Assembly: GCF_022179805.1 (NCBI RefSeq)
Contig: NZ_BPUO01000005.1
Coordinates: 248,001 to 312,000, forward strand
DNA: 64,000 nucleotides
Direction of reading: 5' to 3'
Origin: Cupriavidus pauculus
Lineage (GTDB): Bacteria > Pseudomonadota > Gammaproteobacteria > Burkholderiales > Burkholderiaceae
Shown here piece after piece: positions 61,332-64,000 of the stretch (position 1 is its first letter; each line of letters starts with the position of its first letter). The notes under the pieces are model-generated. The model ran no database searches. It saw only the letters and a list, made by a program, of their open reading frames with translations, and had not been told where the DNA came from. Both the position numbers and the translations under genes were made by a program.

Positions 61332-62339
61332 ATGCCAACTGAACCTCTGCGCATCCTGATGTCAGACGCCGCGCTCCAGGCGAACGGTGCGGCCATCGAC
61401 GCCGCCGTCGGGGCGTCGGGCCAGCAACGCGCATGGACGCCGGTGGTGGTGCCGGCGGTTGACGATCCGCGCGAGGTGGATGCCGACGTCGCGTTTGTAT
61501 CGCGCGACGTCACCGGCCTGTCGACCAAGCACGAGATCCTGCCGGCCACGCGGCGGTTCTATACGGCCATGCTGGCAGCACCGTCGCTGCGCTGGACGCA
61601 TGTGCATTCGGCCGGCGCCGACCGCCCGATCTTCGGGCAGTTGCGCCAGCGCGGCGTGACGGTGACCACGTCTTCTGGTGCCAACGCGGGTGTGGTAGCC
61701 CAGACCGCGCTGGCCGGGTTGCTGGCGCTGGCACGGCACCTGCCGCAACTGATCGAGGCGCAGCGCGAAAGCCGCTGGGCGCCGCTGATCGGCAGCGGCT
61801 TGCCGCGCGACCTGCAAGGCCAGCGCGCCACGATCGTCGGCTGGGGCCCCATTGGCCAGCAGATCGGCGCGGTGCTGCGCGTGCTGGGCCTGGCGGTCAC
61901 GGTGGTCAGGCAGCGCGCGGCAACGGAGGAGGGGTTCGAGACCGTCACGTTCGACCAGTTCGACGCGGTGCTGCCGCGCACCGACTGGCTGATCCTGGCC
62001 TGCCCGCTGACCGACCGCACGCGCGGCATGGTCAGCCGCGCGGCGCTGGCACGCATGCCGGCCGGCGCACGGCTGGTGAATGTGGCGCGTGGCGAGATCG
62101 TCGACGAACCGGCATTGATCGACGCGCTGCGCGCGGGCCAACTTGGCGGCGCGTACCTCGATGTGTTTGCCCACGAACCGCTGGCCGCCACGTCGCCGCT
62201 CTGGTCGCTCCCCAACGTCATCGCGACACCCCATAGCGCCGGCTTCTCCGATGGCAACGCGGCGCGCGTGGTCGACATATTCTTGGACAATCTACGACGC
62301 TGGACAGCGCATCAACCCCTCAAAAACCGGGTGGAATGA
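61332..62339 (+). CDS. D-isomer-specific 2-hydroxyacid dehydrogenase
   Basis: 335 aa NAD(P)-dependent enzyme. The Rossmann motif is IVGWGPIGQQIGAVL near 168-182, the substrate-binding Arg is in VNVARGEIVDE near 255, with the glutamate in YLDVFAHEPLAA and the catalytic histidine in TPHSAGFS. It probably reduces a 2-oxo acid made further up the operon, or oxidises the matching hydroxy acid. It starts eight bases after the binding-protein stop and closes the operon. Confidence 0.85.
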   Translation: MPTEPLRILMSDAALQANGAAIDAAVGASGQQRAWTPVVVPAVDDPREVDADVAFVSRDVTGLSTKHEILPATRRFYTAMLAAPSLRWTHVHSAGADRPIFGQLRQRGVTVTTSSGANAGVVAQTALAGLLALARHLPQLIEAQRESRWAPLIGSGLPRDLQGQRATIVGWGPIGQQIGAVLRVLGLAVTVVRQRAATEEGFETVTFDQFDAVLPRTDWLILACPLTDRTRGMVSRAALARMPAGARLVNVARGEIVDEPALIDALRAGQLGGAYLDVFAHEPLAATSPLWSLPNVIATPHSAGFSDGNAARVVDIFLDNLRRWTAHQPLKNRVE

Positions 62340-62420
62340 GCAATTTCAGACGCGTCTGCATGTAATTGCCTGCACAACGTGGTCGCGCGGACAATGGTGG
62401 GACGCATTTCACGACCCATC

Positions 62421-62852
62421 ATGACCGTGTCCAAGACTGATTTTTCTACTCCCGATTTGCCGCCGACGTTGCCTCGCATCGTCGTTGCCGAAGACCATCC
62501 CGTTTGTCTGTTCGTGCTCGTCGAGCAGTTGCGCACCGTGGGCGGCTGCGAGGTGGTTGCCTGTGAGAATGGCGACGACGCCTGGGCCGCCGTGCGGCAC
62601 GGCGGCGTGAGCCTGCTGCAGACCGACGTGAGCTTGCCCGGCATGGATGGCCTGGCGCTGGCGCGTGCCGTGCGCGATGCGGAGCGGCGCGACGGCGCGC
62701 CCGCGTTGCCCATCGTCGCCATCACTGCCACGGCCGACCGCAAGGCCCGGCGCGAGTGCCGGGCCGCGGGCTTCAACCTGGTGCTGGCCAAGCCGGTCAG
62801 CCTGGACATGCTCCAGTACCTGGTGAAGCGCTACGGGGCACCGCCGGCCTGA
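62421..62852 (+). CDS. Stand-alone receiver (CheY-like) domain protein
   Basis: 143 aa response-regulator receiver without an output domain. Acidic pocket ED at 24-25 (VVAEDHP), phospho-acceptor D69 ([13 protein letters not shown]), the switch threonine in AITATAD and K near 124 (LAKPVS). The sequence resembles the receiver domains of BvgS/EvgS-type hybrid kinases, so it may be a free phosphate shuttle or a fragment of one. No kinase gene is nearby. An in-frame start at 62379 would add 14 residues. Confidence 0.8.
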   Translation: MTVSKTDFSTPDLPPTLPRIVVAEDHPVCLFVLVEQLRTVGGCEVVACENGDDAWAAVRHGGVSLLQTDVSLPGMDGLALARAVRDAERRDGAPALPIVAITATADRKARRECRAAGFNLVLAKPVSLDMLQYLVKRYGAPPA

Positions 62853-62868
62853 CCGGCGGCGCACGCCA

Positions 62869-63510
62869 TCAACCCTTCCAGGCCGACGCGCGGATCACGC
62901 TGCAGAAATTGCCGCGATGGAAGTGCGGGTCCTTGTCCGCCAGCACATCGGCCTTGACGTTGCCGAACGTGGTGTCGGGCTTGTGCCGGATGCCGTCGTA
63001 GAACGCCGCCAGGATGTCTTCCTTGAAGTGTGGCGTGCGCGGATGCGCATGCACCACGGCTTCGCGGTCGGCATCGGCGAAGGTCTCGTAGCGGATGCCC
63101 AGCACGTCCATCTCCACGCCAGCCGTTACCAGCGCAATCTCGGGCGCCATGAATTCGGGAATGCCGGGCGTGGTGTGCAGCGCGATGGCGGTCCAGACCT
63201 TTTCCACTTCACGCTCGCCAATGCCACGGCTGCGCAGGAAGTCGGCGGCCACGTTGGCGCCGTCAACCTCGAAGCGCTTGGCCGGGCTGCTGTGGGCGAT
63301 GGTCAGGCCCATGTCGTGGAACATCGCGCCCGCATAGAGCAGTTCGGGATCGTAGTCGAGGCCGCGCTGCTTGCCAGCCAGCGCGGCCCAGTAGTACACG
63401 CGGCTCGAATGGTGAAACAGCAGCGGCGATTCGGTGTCGCGCACGAGTTCGGTGATCTCGCGGGCCAGGTGACTGTCGGGGATGGTGATGTCGCGTACGG
63501 TGAAAGGCAT
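62869..63510 (-). CDS. HD-domain phosphohydrolase-like protein
   Basis: 213 aa from the ATG at 63510, with GGAG nine bases upstream. HD residues: H in LFHHSSRVYYWAAL, HD in GAMFHDMGL near 92, and D of the later EIALVTAGVEMDVLG segment. The family includes cyanamide hydratase-like and nucleotide phosphohydrolases; the layout here (FHHSSRV, FHDMGLT, VWTAIALHTT) fits the cyanamide-hydratase-type HD group. Divergent from the GlxA-type regulator. Confidence 0.8.
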   Translation of the reverse strand: MPFTVRDITIPDSHLAREITELVRDTESPLLFHHSSRVYYWAALAGKQRGLDYDPELLYAGAMFHDMGLTIAHSSPAKRFEVDGANVAADFLRSRGIGEREVEKVWTAIALHTTPGIPEFMAPEIALVTAGVEMDVLGIRYETFADADREAVVHAHPRTPHFKEDILAAFYDGIRHKPDTTFGNVKADVLADKDPHFHRGNFCSVIRASAWKG

Positions 63511-63656
63511 GGTCGACTCCAGTTCGGTGAGGGCTTGCAACGAGTCTAGGGGTGGCAGTACCATGTCTTCAATCGTACGAATACGACGAATTGAGACATC
63601 GCCCGGCAATCCGGACGATCCAGCAACATTTGCCTCGTAACGCGCACCGCCCAGCC

Positions 63657-64000
63657 ATGCCCGCAACCCGAACCATCGGCCTTCTGGCCATCGACGGCGT
63701 CCAGCTACTGGACGTATCCGGTCCGCTCGACGTCTTTGCCGAAGCCAATGTCCAGGGCGGCGCCAAGGTGTACGAGATGAAAGTGGTGGCACTGCGGCGC
63801 GGGCCCATCACGGCGTCGTCCGGTGCCCGCCTGCTGCCGGACATCGTGATCGAGGACGATCCGGGCGGCGCCCGGCTGCCGCGCTTCCATACGCTGCTGG
63901 TGGCCGGTGCGCCGCATGCCGGCGACGCGCCGGCCGATCCGCTGGTCCTCGACTGGATTCGCCATGCGGTGCCGGGCGCACGGCGCTATGGCTCGGTGTG
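63657..64000 (+). CDS. GlxA-family (DJ-1/PfpI plus AraC) transcriptional regulator, partial
   Basis: First 114 residues only; the gene runs past the window end. The opening RTIGLLAIDGVQLLDVSGPL with DVFAEAN is the class I glutamine amidotransferase-like domain that precedes an AraC helix-turn-helix in GlxA-type regulators. It is divergent from the HD-domain gene, with a 146-base shared gap holding AATCGTACGA and TACGACGAATT, possible half-sites (63572-63594). Its target is probably the HD gene. Confidence 0.8.
   Translation, partial: MPATRTIGLLAIDGVQLLDVSGPLDVFAEANVQGGAKVYEMKVVALRRGPITASSGARLLPDIVIEDDPGGARLPRFHTLLVAGAPHAGDAPADPLVLDWIRHAVPGARRYGSV

Noticed and set aside
1-64000. tRNA, rRNA, CRISPR arrays, insertion sequences and prophage genes
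   Set aside because: No cloverleaf-like GGTTCGAATCC arms, no regularly spaced direct repeats outside the coding repeat at 26015-26452, and no transposase or phage motifs were seen.

Overview
The window is GC-rich chromosomal DNA from a beta-proteobacterium, most likely Cupriavidus or a close Burkholderiaceae relative. The evidence is the protein families and their arrangement: a hopanoid hpnH-ispH-hpnA-hpnB block, many LysR regulators, several orphan tripartite-tricarboxylate (Bug-type) binding proteins, a CobN/ChlI/ChlD cobalt chelatase and short palindromic CCCCTCTCCCGC repeats. I found no rRNA, tRNA, CRISPR array, transposase or prophage. Codon usage looks uniform, so this reads as core or old accessory chromosome and not a recent island.

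Layout. 1-4844: hopanoid/isoprenoid genes (hpnH partial, ispH, hpnA, hpnB) with a ferritin-like di-iron protein. 4999-12151: small unknown proteins, an AGE-family epimerase, a LysR/MdtD-type exporter pair, a STAND-like ATPase, a carboxylesterase and a coiled-coil protein. 12152-12584: a gene-free stretch with what looks like a promoter, four hairpins and an intrinsic terminator, a candidate small RNA. 12585-23354: a cobalt/metal-chelatase operon containing an exported, membrane-anchored CobN paralogue, a CobW GTPase, a cytoplasmic CobN and a chlI/chlD gene. In that gene an in-phase A7 slippery site, an upstream Shine-Dalgarno-like box and a downstream stem-loop fuse the AAA+ and VWA parts by -1 frameshifting. 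23433-31553: a chemoreceptor, hydrolases, a TetR-controlled secreted repeat protein (ten DGA[R/L] motifs) with three matching operators, an M14 peptidase pair and a frameshifted M20 carboxypeptidase. 31620-41702: a Tat-exported phospholipase C, a D-amino-acid aldolase/dehydratase, a second chemoreceptor, the nickel/iron YqjI-YqjH pair and lipoproteins. 41824-54693: alaC, a GalB-GalC aromatic catabolic pair with a binding protein and two LysR regulators, MFS and ABC transporters and a YbaL-type antiporter. 54897-62339: a long co-directional catabolic operon (tcuA, tcuB, class II aldolase, two Bug-type binding proteins, a LigI-like hydrolase, a 2-hydroxyacid dehydrogenase). The end holds a receiver-domain protein, an HD-domain protein and a truncated GlxA-type regulator.

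Most notable points: (i) the programmed-frameshift chlI/chlD gene beside two different CobN proteins, one of them apparently periplasmic; (ii) the TetR/three-operator/DGAR-repeat module, which I cannot match to a known system; (iii) the structured RNA candidate upstream of the CobN operon; (iv) LigI-like, GalB and GalC steps split over two loci, which together suggest breakdown of a 4-oxalomesaconate-type tricarboxylate. Start codons were chosen from Shine-Dalgarno spacing, signal peptides and family alignment remembered from known proteins; no database search was possible.
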